6,900 nt of DNA from an uncultured Lentisphaeria bacterium (lineage in GTDB: Bacteria; Verrucomicrobiota; Lentisphaeria; Victivallales; UBA1829), in NCBI GenBank assembly GCA_905211485.1, contig CAJMAW010000150.1, forward strand, positions 1 to 6,900, read 5' to 3'. Below, piece by piece: positions 1 through 6,835 of the stretch (its first letter is position 1; every line of letters begins with the position of its first letter). Position numbers and translations under genes: made by a program. The notes under the pieces are model-generated. The model searched no databases. It was not told the DNA's origin and worked only from the letters and a program-made list of their open reading frames with translations.

Positions 1-424
1 CCACCGTATTCGCATCCGAGGGCCGGAGACGCCTCGCCTTCATCAGCGGAGCCAGCGCCCTGTCATACTTCCCCTTTTCATAAAGCATTCTCCCCAGCGT
101 ATACTGCGCAATAAAATCATCCGGCGCGATCCGCACGGCCGCGGCGGCCTGATCGAGAGCCTGATCCTGATCCAACGTCTTTTCCAGAGCCAGCGCGTGA
201 AAAATCAATGCCGCCGCATCGGAGGGATCCTGATCCACTGCGGCTTCCGTCAGTTTCAGCGCATCCTTCCAGTCGGCCTCTTTCGCCCGTTCAAGCGCCC
301 GGGCCAGAAGAACCGCATTCTCCTCCTTCGGGGAACCGCAGCCGGCACTGCAGAACAGCAGCAAAGCCAGTGCAGGAATGCAAAAAACTGAACACAAAAT
401 ATTCCAAATATTCCACTGTTTCAC
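1..424 (-). CDS. TPR-repeat lipoprotein, N-terminal part (runs off left edge)
   Basis: The reverse strand is open from a GTG at 424-422 to the window edge, giving 141 codons. A GGAGAGG Shine-Dalgarno sequence lies 5 bases before this GTG and decides the start; another in-frame GTG about 27 bases upstream lacks one. Residues 9-28 are hydrophobic and end in CSAGC, so Cys29 is a plausible lipidation site; Ser at -3 makes the lipobox weaker than the LxxC consensus. From about residue 35 the chain is alpha-helical with 34-residue periodicity: the prolines of DPSD, APDD and RPSD fall at 67, 101 and 135, marking the ends of three TPR units, and a fourth unit begins at the edge. TPR lipoproteins act as periplasmic scaffolds, for example in outer-membrane assembly or export; the partner here is unknown. 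The gene is divergent from the ACT gene. The C-terminus and any further domain lie outside the window. Confidence 0.85.
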   Translation of the reverse strand, partial: MKQWNIWNILCSVFCIPALALLLFCSAGCGSPKEENAVLLARALERAKEADWKDALKLTEAAVDQDPSDAAALIFHALALEKTLDQDQALDQAAAAVRIAPDDFIAQYTLGRMLYEKGKYDRALAPLMKARRLRPSDANTV

Positions 425-760
425 TTGAACCTCTCCGGCTGAAAAAATCACAGGGGGCGCGGCCGTCTTGTCTTGTATTTATTTCTCAAGAGATATTTCT
501 CACGGGAGGGGGGGAGGAACCGGCCGGGACCCGCATTTTCTGCCCCGCATCTTCTGCTGGACTTCATTCCTTCTTCCTTCCTTCGAGCAATGTATACCGG
601 GAAACAATTTTTTCCAGTCTTCCCTTCTGATTCTGCGGGAATATTTTTCAGATCCCCGGGCAGGAGGAGGGGTTGTATTTTCACGTTTCCGGATGTAACT
701 TCCCGCATACGGCAAAACGACAGAACAACTTGCAGAGACAGGAAGGAGAACGCCGACATT
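425..760. promoter_or_regulatory. Divergent intergenic region (336 bp) between TPR lipoprotein and ACT genes
   Basis: No convincing gene lies here. The frame of the ACT gene stays open upstream to an ATG at 473, but that stretch has no Shine-Dalgarno site and does not look like protein. Both divergent promoters should be here. The most AT-rich part is 468-502, where ATTTCTCA occurs twice in direct orientation (481-488 and 495-502). On the plus strand the weak hexamer pairs are TTGTCT at 468-473 with GATATT at 492-497 (18 bp apart), and TTGTAT at 673-678 with TAACTT at 696-701 (17 bp apart). Each matches the sigma-70 consensus only partly, so neither is asserted as the promoter. A pyrimidine-rich TTCC-type run lies at about 567-584. 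No clear riboswitch or attenuator fold was recognised. Confidence 0.4.
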
Positions 761-1186
761 ATGCTGGAACATCTCTCTATCTTCATTGAAAACAAACCCG
801 GGAAACTCAACCGCATCGTGGAAATTCTGGGCGGGGCCGGGATCAACATCCGCGCATACTCGATTGCCGGAGCAGGCGCCTTCGGCGTGCTGAAAATCCT
901 CGTGGACAATCCTCAGGAGGCCGCTCAGCTGCTCTTTTCCAAAGGACTGGCGGTGGCAAAAAGACCCATTCTCGTGGTGTCGGTGAAGGATTCCCCGGGG
1001 GAGCTTTACCGCCTGCTGAATCTGCTGTCCTCCAGCGGAGTGAACGTCTCCGACTCCTACGGATTCCTCCTCCCGGACAAGACAGCTGCCATCGTCCTGG
1101 AGTGTGACGACTGTGAAACGGCGGAAAAAATCATTCTCAGAAACGGCGTCAGACTCTTCCGAAGCACGGTGGATCTCTCCCTGTGA
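761..1186 (+). CDS. Tandem ACT-domain protein (amino-acid-binding regulatory type)
   Basis: This 141-residue protein consists of two ACT domains and nothing else. The first covers about residues 1-68 and opens with the signature ENKPGKLNRIVEIL followed by GINIRAYSI. The second covers about 69-141 with KDSPGELYRLLNLL followed by GVNVSDSYGF. The PG(K/E)L turn, the helix, and the G(I/V)N(I/V) strand are the parts of the ACT fold that usually form the effector-binding interface. Stand-alone double-ACT proteins of this size (COG4747 type) are thought to sense amino acids or related ligands, and in many anaerobes occur near phenylacetate-CoA ligase-like genes; none is visible here. The ATG at 761 is chosen because AAGGAGAA at 743-750 sits about 10 bases upstream and the ACT homology begins at once. 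There is no signal peptide, so the protein should be cytosolic. Its stop overlaps the GTG start of the next gene. The ligand cannot be deduced. Confidence 0.9.
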   Translation: MLEHLSIFIENKPGKLNRIVEILGGAGINIRAYSIAGAGAFGVLKILVDNPQEAAQLLFSKGLAVAKRPILVVSVKDSPGELYRLLNLLSSSGVNVSDSYGFLLPDKTAAIVLECDDCETAEKIILRNGVRLFRSTVDLSL

Positions 1187-4100
1187 CACCCCTTCCCCGG
1201 CAGAGCCGTCATGTCGGCGGCGGAAATATCCCGCCCGGAACCGCCGCGCATCTTAACGGCTCCGCGCATCTCAACGGCTCCGCGCATTTCAACGGCGCCG
1301 CGTCTCATGATGGATTTTCTCCTTCCATGGAAACGTTCTCTGCCACTCCAGGCTCTTCTTCTTCCCTGCCGCCTCAGGCCTCCTCCCCGCCGCCGCGCAG
1401 GAGGAAACGCTTCCGTTTCCGGCGCCTGATCCTTGTCCCTGCCGTCATAGCGCTCCTTTTCTTTTCGGCAGACCTGTATCTGGAATACTGCGGCCTCCCC
1501 CAGGCACTTCTGGATCTGGTGTCCCAGAAGCTGGCGTCTTCCTGCGGCATTCACTTTCATGCGGGAGGGATGAAGGCGGGCATTTTCGGGGGGATCCGTC
1601 TGGAAAACATCCGTGTGGAAGGGGAGAACACGTTCAGCTGTCCGGTTCTTTCGGCGGAACAGCTGCAGATCCGCTTCCTCCCGGGGAAACTGACTCAGAA
1701 AACTCTTCTTCCCTTCCGTCTTCTCCTCTCGAACGGAAGACTGGACATTCCCGTTTTTCCGGAAAGCGGACGGGAAGGCGCCGCAGACATTCTCACCCTT
1801 TCCCATCTCCATGCCGACATCAGCGGCGAACCGGGTCTTCTGAAAGTCAATCACTTTGAAGGGCGGATCTTCGACTTCCGTTTCCGGGGACAAGGCACAT
1901 TTGACAATCTGCTCCATGCCGTCGGCGCCAGAGGCGGCGGCGTCATCCAGAAGGCGCTTTCCGGCGGGTCCCCCGCCGCCGCCGGAAAAAGGATCAATGC
2001 GCAACCACCGGGTTCCGCAGAAGACCATTCTTCTTTTCCGACGGACGACAAGAAGTCCCCCCCCGGGGAAAATCCCTCTTTCCCGGCCCCCCCCGCCATC
2101 TCCGCAGCAGCGGATGTAAAGGAGGAAGAAGAGGAAACAATGCTTCTTCCCCGCGCCATGAACCCGGTCCCACGGATTCTCCGCCCGCTGACACGGATCC
2201 CGCTGAAAATCCGGAGACAGCTTATTTTCTTCCTCGACCGCCTGAAACACGAGCCCTTCGATCTTCCCCCCTCGGCGGATATCGACTTTTCCATCGACCT
2301 GAATCATTTTGTGAAAAACAGACTGGAAGCCCGCCTTCACCTGCCTGCGTTCCAGTACGGGCATCTCCGGATCGGAGCTCTGGACGAGCAGCTTACGCTG
2401 GAAAACGGCAAAGTCCGTTTCGACCGGCTCCATCTGGATCTCGGCGAAGATGAACAGGTCTCCGGAAGCGGAGTCTACGATCCGGCAGGAAATACGCTCA
2501 GTGCGACTGTTTCGGGCATCTGCTCTCCGGAAAAACTGCTCCTCTTCACAGACGCCCGAACCCGGGAAAGCATCACGGAAAGAATGGAGTTCGGCAAAGA
2601 TTTGAAAATCGCTTTTTCCGGCTCCATCGAACACCTTTCCCTCCGGGACGGAGAACAGAGGGGAGAACTCGAACTGCAGATCCCGGAACTGACGATTAAG
2701 TCTATGAAAATGAAGAATCTCAAGACTCTGCTCCGGATACAGTCCGGCCGCTTCGGCGGGGGAATTCTTTCGGTCTCCCTTCCCGGGAAGGATCATCTGG
2801 AAGGAACCTATGCCTTTTACGGAGACCACTTTGAATGCAGCGTCTCCGGCCGCGGCTCACCGGAACGCCTGGGGCTTTTTCTTCCCCCCCGTGCGGAAGC
2901 GCTGCTCCGGAAATACACCGCTTTTCCCTCCCCTGATCCGGAAATCGCCTTTGAAGGATCGCTCCGCTGCGACGACTGGGATGATTCCGCATTCAGCGGA
3001 GTCATGAATCTTCTTCTCCCGGAAATGCTGTTCTGCCGCGGGATGAAGGTGAAACGCAGTGCTCTCCGCCTGGATTTCTCGCCCCGTTTTCTCAAGGCGG
3101 AAGAACTGAGAGCCGAGCTGAGTTCCGGAGTCCGCGTCTCGGGAGAGGTTTCCTGCTTCCTGAAGGACAATGCCCTCTCCGCTTCCCTGATCTCCAACGG
3201 CTCTCCCGCGGAAGCCATCCGCATGCTGGATCCGGAACACAGCAGTTTCCTGGAAAGCCTTACAAAGGACATCGAATGGCCCGCAGGAAAAAATCTGATC
3301 GAACTTCATACCGATCTCTTCCTGACACTTGATCCCGTCCCCGTTTACTCTCTGAGCGGTTCGATCGTCATGACCAACTTCCGATACCGCGGCATTCCAT
3401 TCCGCTACGGAGCCACACGCTTCCTCATCGATTCCGACAAAATCATGATTCTGCCGGGAGCGTCTCTGGAAACAGAAAACGGCAGAGCCGTCATTTCCGT
3501 CTGCTATGACGCTTCAGGGAAAACAAGGTCGTCCGCAAGGGAAGAAGAAGACGCAACGGCAGCAGCGGCGGCGGCGGAGCCGCCCTCTTCTTCTCCTGCC
3601 GGAATGGAGAAGAGGAACGGGAGAACAGCTGCGGAGACGGCCCCGACCGGAATCCTGGACTTCTCCCTGCGGAGCAGTCTCTCCGGAAACGACATTCTCC
3701 GCTGCCTTTATCCCGAATGGGAAAATGCTGTTCTCGACTTCCCGGAAAGCATCCATGTCTACTCCCGGGGAACAATCGATTACAGACATCCGGAGAACAG
3801 CTCCTTCCGCGCAGGAATCGAAAACTCCGCTTTTCTCTGGAACGGAATCCAGGTCAATGACATGGATGTGAATCTTGACTACGGAAAACAGCGTCTTTCC
3901 TTCACCCGGGGCAATGCGGAAGTCGCCGGAGGGCAGATCTCCATGGACTATCTCTTCGACTTCGGGAAAAATCAGGGGCATATCGCCGCGGAACTTTCCG
4001 ACTGCGATCTCCAGAGCGCTCTGGAAGAACTCGGATGCAAAAAAAGAACTTCCTCCTCAGTTTCCTCCTCCCCCCCCGCCGCAGAAACAGCATCCGCCTC

Positions 4101-4593
4101 CGTCGGAGGAGAGGATCCTGGGAAGAACGACGGCAGGGAGGAACCGGAAAAACAACGCAGAGGCTCCCTCTCCGGACGCCTCAATGCAACTCTCTCCACC
4201 GGATACAACCGGAAGCTGGAACTCTCCGGACAAGGCGAAATGAGAATCACCGGCGACGATCTCTGGAGCATCCCGCTCTTCGGGGAAGCGCTCAAATATC
4301 TCGGCAGCGTCTGGGCCATGGACAACTTCGGCAGCATTACGGACATCCACTGCCTCTTTTCCCTCGAAAAAGACAAACTCGTCACCAGACAGCTTTACAG
4401 CAACGGCGAAATCATCGCCCTCAGCGCCGAAGGCGAATATAATTTCCAGATCAATGAATTCGATCTGCGCTTCCGTGCGGAACCGCTGAAATCCATGCTC
4501 CCCTTTGAAACCTTCCCACGCCTCTTCTATCCTCTCTCCCGCTTCTTTGAAAGACGTCTCACGGGAAAATTCAGCGACTATCGCTGGGAGTAA
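1183..4593 (+). CDS. Large AsmA-like inner-membrane-anchored protein
   Basis: A 1136-residue protein. The GTG start forms a GTGA overlap with the ACT stop, and GGTGGA at 1168-1173 is a fair Shine-Dalgarno match. The in-frame ATG at 1327 (residue 49) is the alternative start but has no clear ribosome site. Residues 1-71 are a Ser/Pro-rich cytoplasmic tail with a six-residue repeat. Residues 72-81 are a basic block (RRRKRFRFRR), followed by one membrane helix at about 82-98, placing the rest in the periplasm. The body is long alternating beta-strand sequence. The last ~140 residues (about 999-1136), with GEMRITGDDLWSIPLFGEAL and a final beta-rich stretch, resemble the AsmA-like C-terminal region found in PVC bacteria. 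The AsmA/TamB/YhdP superfamily forms beta-groove bridges implicated in phospholipid transport and outer-membrane homeostasis; that role is inferred. Low-complexity inserts occur at about 261-319, 778-822 and 952-996. Confidence is high for a real gene and moderate for the family. Confidence 0.82.
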   Translation: MTPLPRQSRHVGGGNIPPGTAAHLNGSAHLNGSAHFNGAASHDGFSPSMETFSATPGSSSSLPPQASSPPPRRRKRFRFRRLILVPAVIALLFFSADLYLEYCGLPQALLDLVSQKLASSCGIHFHAGGMKAGIFGGIRLENIRVEGENTFSCPVLSAEQLQIRFLPGKLTQKTLLPFRLLLSNGRLDIPVFPESGREGAADILTLSHLHADISGEPGLLKVNHFEGRIFDFRFRGQGTFDNLLHAVGARGGGVIQKALSGGSPAAAGKRINAQPPGSAEDHSSFPTDDKKSPPGENPSFPAPPAISAAADVKEEEEETMLLPRAMNPVPRILRPLTRIPLKIRRQLIFFLDRLKHEPFDLPPSADIDFSIDLNHFVKNRLEARLHLPAFQYGHLRIGALDEQLTLENGKVRFDRLHLDLGEDEQVSGSGVYDPAGNTLSATVSGICSPEKLLLFTDARTRESITERMEFGKDLKIAFSGSIEHLSLRDGEQRGELELQIPELTIKSMKMKNLKTLLRIQSGRFGGGILSVSLPGKDHLEGTYAFYGDHFECSVSGRGSPERLGLFLPPRAEALLRKYTAFPSPDPEIAFEGSLRCDDWDDSAFSGVMNLLLPEMLFCRGMKVKRSALRLDFSPRFLKAEELRAELSSGVRVSGEVSCFLKDNALSASLISNGSPAEAIRMLDPEHSSFLESLTKDIEWPAGKNLIELHTDLFLTLDPVPVYSLSGSIVMTNFRYRGIPFRYGATRFLIDSDKIMILPGASLETENGRAVISVCYDASGKTRSSAREEEDATAAAAAAEPPSSSPAGMEKRNGRTAAETAPTGILDFSLRSSLSGNDILRCLYPEWENAVLDFPESIHVYSRGTIDYRHPENSSFRAGIENSAFLWNGIQVNDMDVNLDYGKQRLSFTRGNAEVAGGQISMDYLFDFGKNQGHIAAELSDCDLQSALEELGCKKRTSSSVSSSPPAAETASASVGGEDPGKNDGREEPEKQRRGSLSGRLNATLSTGYNRKLELSGQGEMRITGDDLWSIPLFGEALKYLGSVWAMDNFGSITDIHCLFSLEKDKLVTRQLYSNGEIIALSAEGEYNFQINEFDLRFRAEPLKSMLPFETFPRLFYPLSRFFERRLTGKFSDYRWE
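1246..1299 (+). repeat. 18-bp in-frame tandem repeat, three copies
   Basis: Three adjacent 18-bp units at 1246-1263, 1264-1281 and 1282-1299 share the pattern GCGCATCTNAACGGCTCC with few changes. In the AsmA-like reading frame they encode AHLNGS, AHLNGS and AHFNGA (residues 22-39). Units 1 and 2 differ at one silent third position; unit 3 carries L to F and S to A changes. A decayed continuation (GCGTCTCATGATGGA) follows. The repeat lies in the cytoplasmic tail before the membrane helix, between the GTG start and the alternative ATG at 1327. Confidence 0.9.
1963..2139 (+). repeat. Low-complexity Pro/Ser/Ala/Glu insert in AsmA-like protein, with two 8-C runs
   Basis: Residues about 261-319 of the AsmA-like protein interrupt its beta-strand pattern with Pro, Ala, Ser and charged residues and end in a Glu run (KEEEEET). 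The DNA holds two runs of eight C at 2057-2064 and 2087-2094 and a GAG/GAA codon run near 2121-2138. It looks like an unstructured loop between folded beta segments that has grown by slippage. A function cannot be assigned. Confidence 0.7.
3517..3648 (+). repeat. Low-complexity Ala/Ser/Glu insert in AsmA-like protein
   Basis: Residues about 778-822 contain three trinucleotide runs: GAA-type codons giving EEED, GCN codons giving six consecutive Ala, and TCT codons giving Ser. The flanking sequence on both sides returns to regular beta-strand pattern. This is a typical product of in-frame trinucleotide slippage in a surface loop. Confidence 0.7.
4036..4170 (+). repeat. Low-complexity Ser/Pro/Glu/Lys insert before AsmA-like C-terminal domain
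   Basis: Residues about 952-996 are rich in Ser, then Pro/Ala, then charged residues, and directly precede the conserved C-terminal region. The DNA contains a seven-A run at 4039-4045 and an eight-C run at 4070-4077. It probably acts as a flexible linker to the C-terminal domain. Confidence 0.7.
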
Positions 4594-4619
4594 GCTAGGC
4601 AGGCAGAAAAAACGGTCAC

Positions 4620-4656
4620 GGCATCCTCATCCGGCATCCTCATCCGGCATCCTCAT
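4620..4656 (+). repeat. 13-bp tandem repeat after the AsmA-like gene
   Basis: GGCATCCTCATCC occurs at 4620-4632 and 4633-4645, and its first 11 bases recur at 4646-4656, followed by TTTT. The period of 13 is not a multiple of three and the repeat lies 26 bases past the stop codon, so it is non-coding. It directly precedes the candidate plus-strand terminator. Confidence 0.9.
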
Positions 4657-4660
4657 TTTT

Positions 4661-4695
4661 GCCGCTCCTCCCCTGCAGCGGGGGGCCCGGCTTTT
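4661..4695 (+). terminator. Candidate intrinsic terminator for the ACT/AsmA-like operon
   Basis: GCCG at 4661-4664 pairs with CGGC at 4688-4691. Inside it, CTCCCC at 4668-4673 pairs with the G run at 4680-4685 (one T-G pair), leaving a six-base loop and a small internal bulge. Four T follow at 4692-4695. The stem is strong but the T tract is short, so this is a plausible rather than certain terminator. Confidence 0.5.
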
Positions 4696-4751
4696 CCATC
4701 CGCCCCGGACTCTGAATCGGAAACACAAGACGGAGTATGAATAATGGGAGG

Positions 4752-4775
4752 AAAAGGGCGGAAGAAAAGCCGCCC
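4752..4775 (-). terminator. Candidate intrinsic terminator for the esterase gene
   Basis: On the minus strand GGGCGG pairs perfectly with CCGCCC (plus-strand 4756-4761 and 4770-4775) around an eight-base loop, and four T follow (plus-strand A at 4752-4755). It lies about 70 bases past the esterase stop, between the two convergent genes. The stem is GC-only but short, as is the T tract. Confidence 0.5.
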
Positions 4776-4846
4776 GGGGCTCGGGCTTCTGTCCTGCAGC
4801 ACGGAGAAGATGCGGCGGAGTGCTTACCCTCCCTCCATACTGCGAC

Positions 4847-6757
4847 TCATGAATCCTTTTCCAGAGGAAGATTTGCCCGGAAGGACAAGTCTTCCTTTCC
4901 CCTCTCCTCTTCCGGGATCCTCTTTCTGTCCGCGATCCGGAAGCTGATTCCCCAGGAGGCGCCTTTTCTCGGGGAAAAGGCGGTCAGGAATTCATGGGTG
5001 CCTCTGGGGATATGCTGATTAATGAGCTGGGCATCGGGGTCAATGGGGTTGGTGCCGTGGGGATCGGAAAAGATTTCCCTGCCGTCCAGAAAAAGCCGGA
5101 CGGGCCCGTCATAGCCGAAACGGATCTGAGCATCCAGATCTTCCGGGAATTCGTACACGCTGCGGTAATAGCGGATATGTGCCTTCCCGGAGTACCGGGA
5201 GACATCTTCGGGACGAACATAGAAGACGTCGAAAACGACGGGCGAAAAATGCAGATTTTCCATCTTCTCCGGATACACCAGCGCTTCAAAGGAGTCTTCC
5301 CCGAAAACAGGATCCGACACCTGCACTTTCGAAGCGAACGGCGTGACCGGGAATTCCTCCTTGCGGATCTCCAGCGGACCAAACGCCGGGAGCGAGCGGT
5401 CCGCCGAATCCGTGATGTTCACATACGGATCCCTCCCGTATCCGTAGGCCAGACTCATCATGGCCAGAATCGGCATGGGGACCATCAGATGCAGTTTGAC
5501 GCAGTCTCCACAAAGCTCCGTCCGGAAAATGTGCAGACGCGGTCGCTCCCCCGCCACGCAGGTAAAGCCGAACGGACGCGCTCCGCCGCTGGAAAGATCG
5601 CCCACCACATTCCGAAAAAACACCGTCAGGACACATTCATTCAATTTGTCGTTCCACTGCGTTTCCATGCGTTCGAATTCGATCGGGGGCGGAAGAGCTC
5701 CCGGATATTGGAGCAAGGTCAGCGCCGCCCCGGCTAGACGCCGCCCCAGACGCTGCTGCGATTCCCCGCTCAAGTGGATCGGATCGTCCAGCTCCAGGTC
5801 AATCGCGGGCACCACCGCCACATTCGCAAGAGTGCCCAGACGCCGCTCCTCCTCCCGGATCCGGGACCATTGCGCGTCCGCTTCAAAGTTCTCCGATCCA
5901 GGGACAAGACGGGAAATCTGGACCATCACAAACGGCATGTTGCTGTCATGAAAATCCGAACGGACCGATTCAATCAGTTCCCGGGTTTTTTCCGCATAGG
6001 AGTTCACCCCTGCGGCATTGGCGTCCGAACACCCCTGATACCAGAGCATCCCGCGCACGGAGCCGCCGTTGCGCCGGAAACGCCGCAGCATCGCTCCGTA
6101 CAAACTCTCATCGCCCCTGTCTTTCAGCGCGGGCGACCACTGCTCCATAGAAGTCCCCCCGTGTGCCGATGCAATCAGCCCCTGCGGCACACCGGTCCTC
6201 TTCCGCATCTCCTTTGCAAAGGAAACGGCGGGCCCTACGCCCTTCAGCGGATTCCTCGGAGCCGCACCGTGCCCGCCGCGCAGAATCCAGTGGATTTCCG
6301 CGGCGGCCTTGTCCAGATTGTGAATGGGGTCTTCCGCCACATCCCAGCGGTCATCCATGTAGCAGGCACGCACCAGGGGATCGGGTTCAGGAGCTCCGGA
6401 AAGATTCCCGATCCCTTCCATATTGGACTGTCCCCCCAGCATCCAGACGTCTCCCACCAGAATGCCCGAAGCCGTGTATTCCTCTCCCGCGGGTTCTCCA
6501 TCGGAAGTCCGCACCGAAAGAAAAATCTCATACGGCCCTCCGCAGGGAAGACCTTCCAAGCAGACGGAAAAAACATGTTCCTTCCCTTCCGTCTCCCCGA
6601 GTCCGCGCTCCAGAACCGTTTTCCCCTTTTCATCCGTCACGCGGACCCACACCGTACCCGGGATCCCGGCAAGCCCTTCGATCTTCTGCCGGGAAACATT
6701 CTTTTCCAAATCCCGCTGAAACACCATCCGGTCAAACAGACCTATTTTCACTTCCAT
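4847..6757 (-). CDS. SASA-family carbohydrate esterase (sialate O-acetylesterase-like, SGNH fold)
   Basis: This 636-residue protein should hydrolyse acetyl esters on sugars; the family includes sialate O-acetylesterases and acetylxylan esterases, and the true substrate is unknown. Residues 1 to about 98 look like the beta-rich N-terminal domain common in the family. The SGNH core is about 100-350: VGDVWMLGGQSNMEG carries nucleophile Ser111, AHGGTSMEQW (198-207) supplies the oxyanion Gly region, WYQGCSDAN (239-247) is the third block, and DDPIH gives Asp325 and His328 as a DxxH pair. In block three Cys243 stands where the usual WYQGES motif has Glu. A further beta domain follows, and residues about 480-636 form an accessory beta-sandwich-like domain (FGYDGPVRLFLDGREIF, then GASWGISFRIAD). 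No signal peptide or membrane helix is visible, so it is probably cytosolic. AAAAGGA lies 9 bases before the ATG. The gene is convergent with the AsmA-like gene. Confidence 0.9.
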   Translation of the reverse strand: MEVKIGLFDRMVFQRDLEKNVSRQKIEGLAGIPGTVWVRVTDEKGKTVLERGLGETEGKEHVFSVCLEGLPCGGPYEIFLSVRTSDGEPAGEEYTASGILVGDVWMLGGQSNMEGIGNLSGAPEPDPLVRACYMDDRWDVAEDPIHNLDKAAAEIHWILRGGHGAAPRNPLKGVGPAVSFAKEMRKRTGVPQGLIASAHGGTSMEQWSPALKDRGDESLYGAMLRRFRRNGGSVRGMLWYQGCSDANAAGVNSYAEKTRELIESVRSDFHDSNMPFVMVQISRLVPGSENFEADAQWSRIREEERRLGTLANVAVVPAIDLELDDPIHLSGESQQRLGRRLAGAALTLLQYPGALPPPIEFERMETQWNDKLNECVLTVFFRNVVGDLSSGGARPFGFTCVAGERPRLHIFRTELCGDCVKLHLMVPMPILAMMSLAYGYGRDPYVNITDSADRSLPAFGPLEIRKEEFPVTPFASKVQVSDPVFGEDSFEALVYPEKMENLHFSPVVFDVFYVRPEDVSRYSGKAHIRYYRSVYEFPEDLDAQIRFGYDGPVRLFLDGREIFSDPHGTNPIDPDAQLINQHIPRGTHEFLTAFSPRKGASWGISFRIADRKRIPEEERGKEDLSFRANLPLEKDS

Positions 6758-6808
6758 ATTCAGACATCCTTTTTTTTCTCTGTCGCATCGGCAGCAAGTT
6801 CCTGGAAT

Positions 6809-6822
6809 TCCCCTGCAGGGGA
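6809..6822. promoter_or_regulatory. 14-bp perfect palindrome upstream of the esterase, possible operator
   Basis: TCCCCTGCAGGGGA reads identically on both strands and ends 52 bases before the esterase start codon. Perfect even-length palindromes of this size between a promoter and a start are typical of dimeric repressor sites, but no matching regulator is in the window. It could also be a short hairpin in the 5' leader. Confidence 0.35.
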
Positions 6823-6835
6823 GAGAGAATACGTG

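Noticed and set aside
473..760. Upstream extension of the ACT reading frame to an ATG at 473
   Set aside because: The 96 extra residues show no domain, no Shine-Dalgarno site precedes position 473, and ACT homology with a good ribosome site begins at 761.
1057..2829. A 590-codon open frame on the minus strand antisense to the ACT/AsmA-like genes
   Set aside because: It lies wholly opposite a better gene with a membrane anchor and regular beta pattern. Its translation has no recognisable domain, is rich in Arg/Gly/Glu as expected from antisense of Pro/Ser/Leu codons, and part of it merely mirrors the 18-bp repeat. The high GC and strong codon bias explain the absence of stops.
4744..4947. Small plus-strand open frame (67 residues) in the convergent region, with GGAG 8 bases upstream
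   Set aside because: It runs through the minus-strand terminator hairpin and into the 3' end of the esterase in antisense; its composition (Pro/Ser/Arg) is typical of a shadow frame.
4994..5737. A 247-codon plus-strand open frame
   Set aside because: It is entirely antisense to the SASA esterase, which has clear catalytic motifs, and has no recognisable domain of its own.
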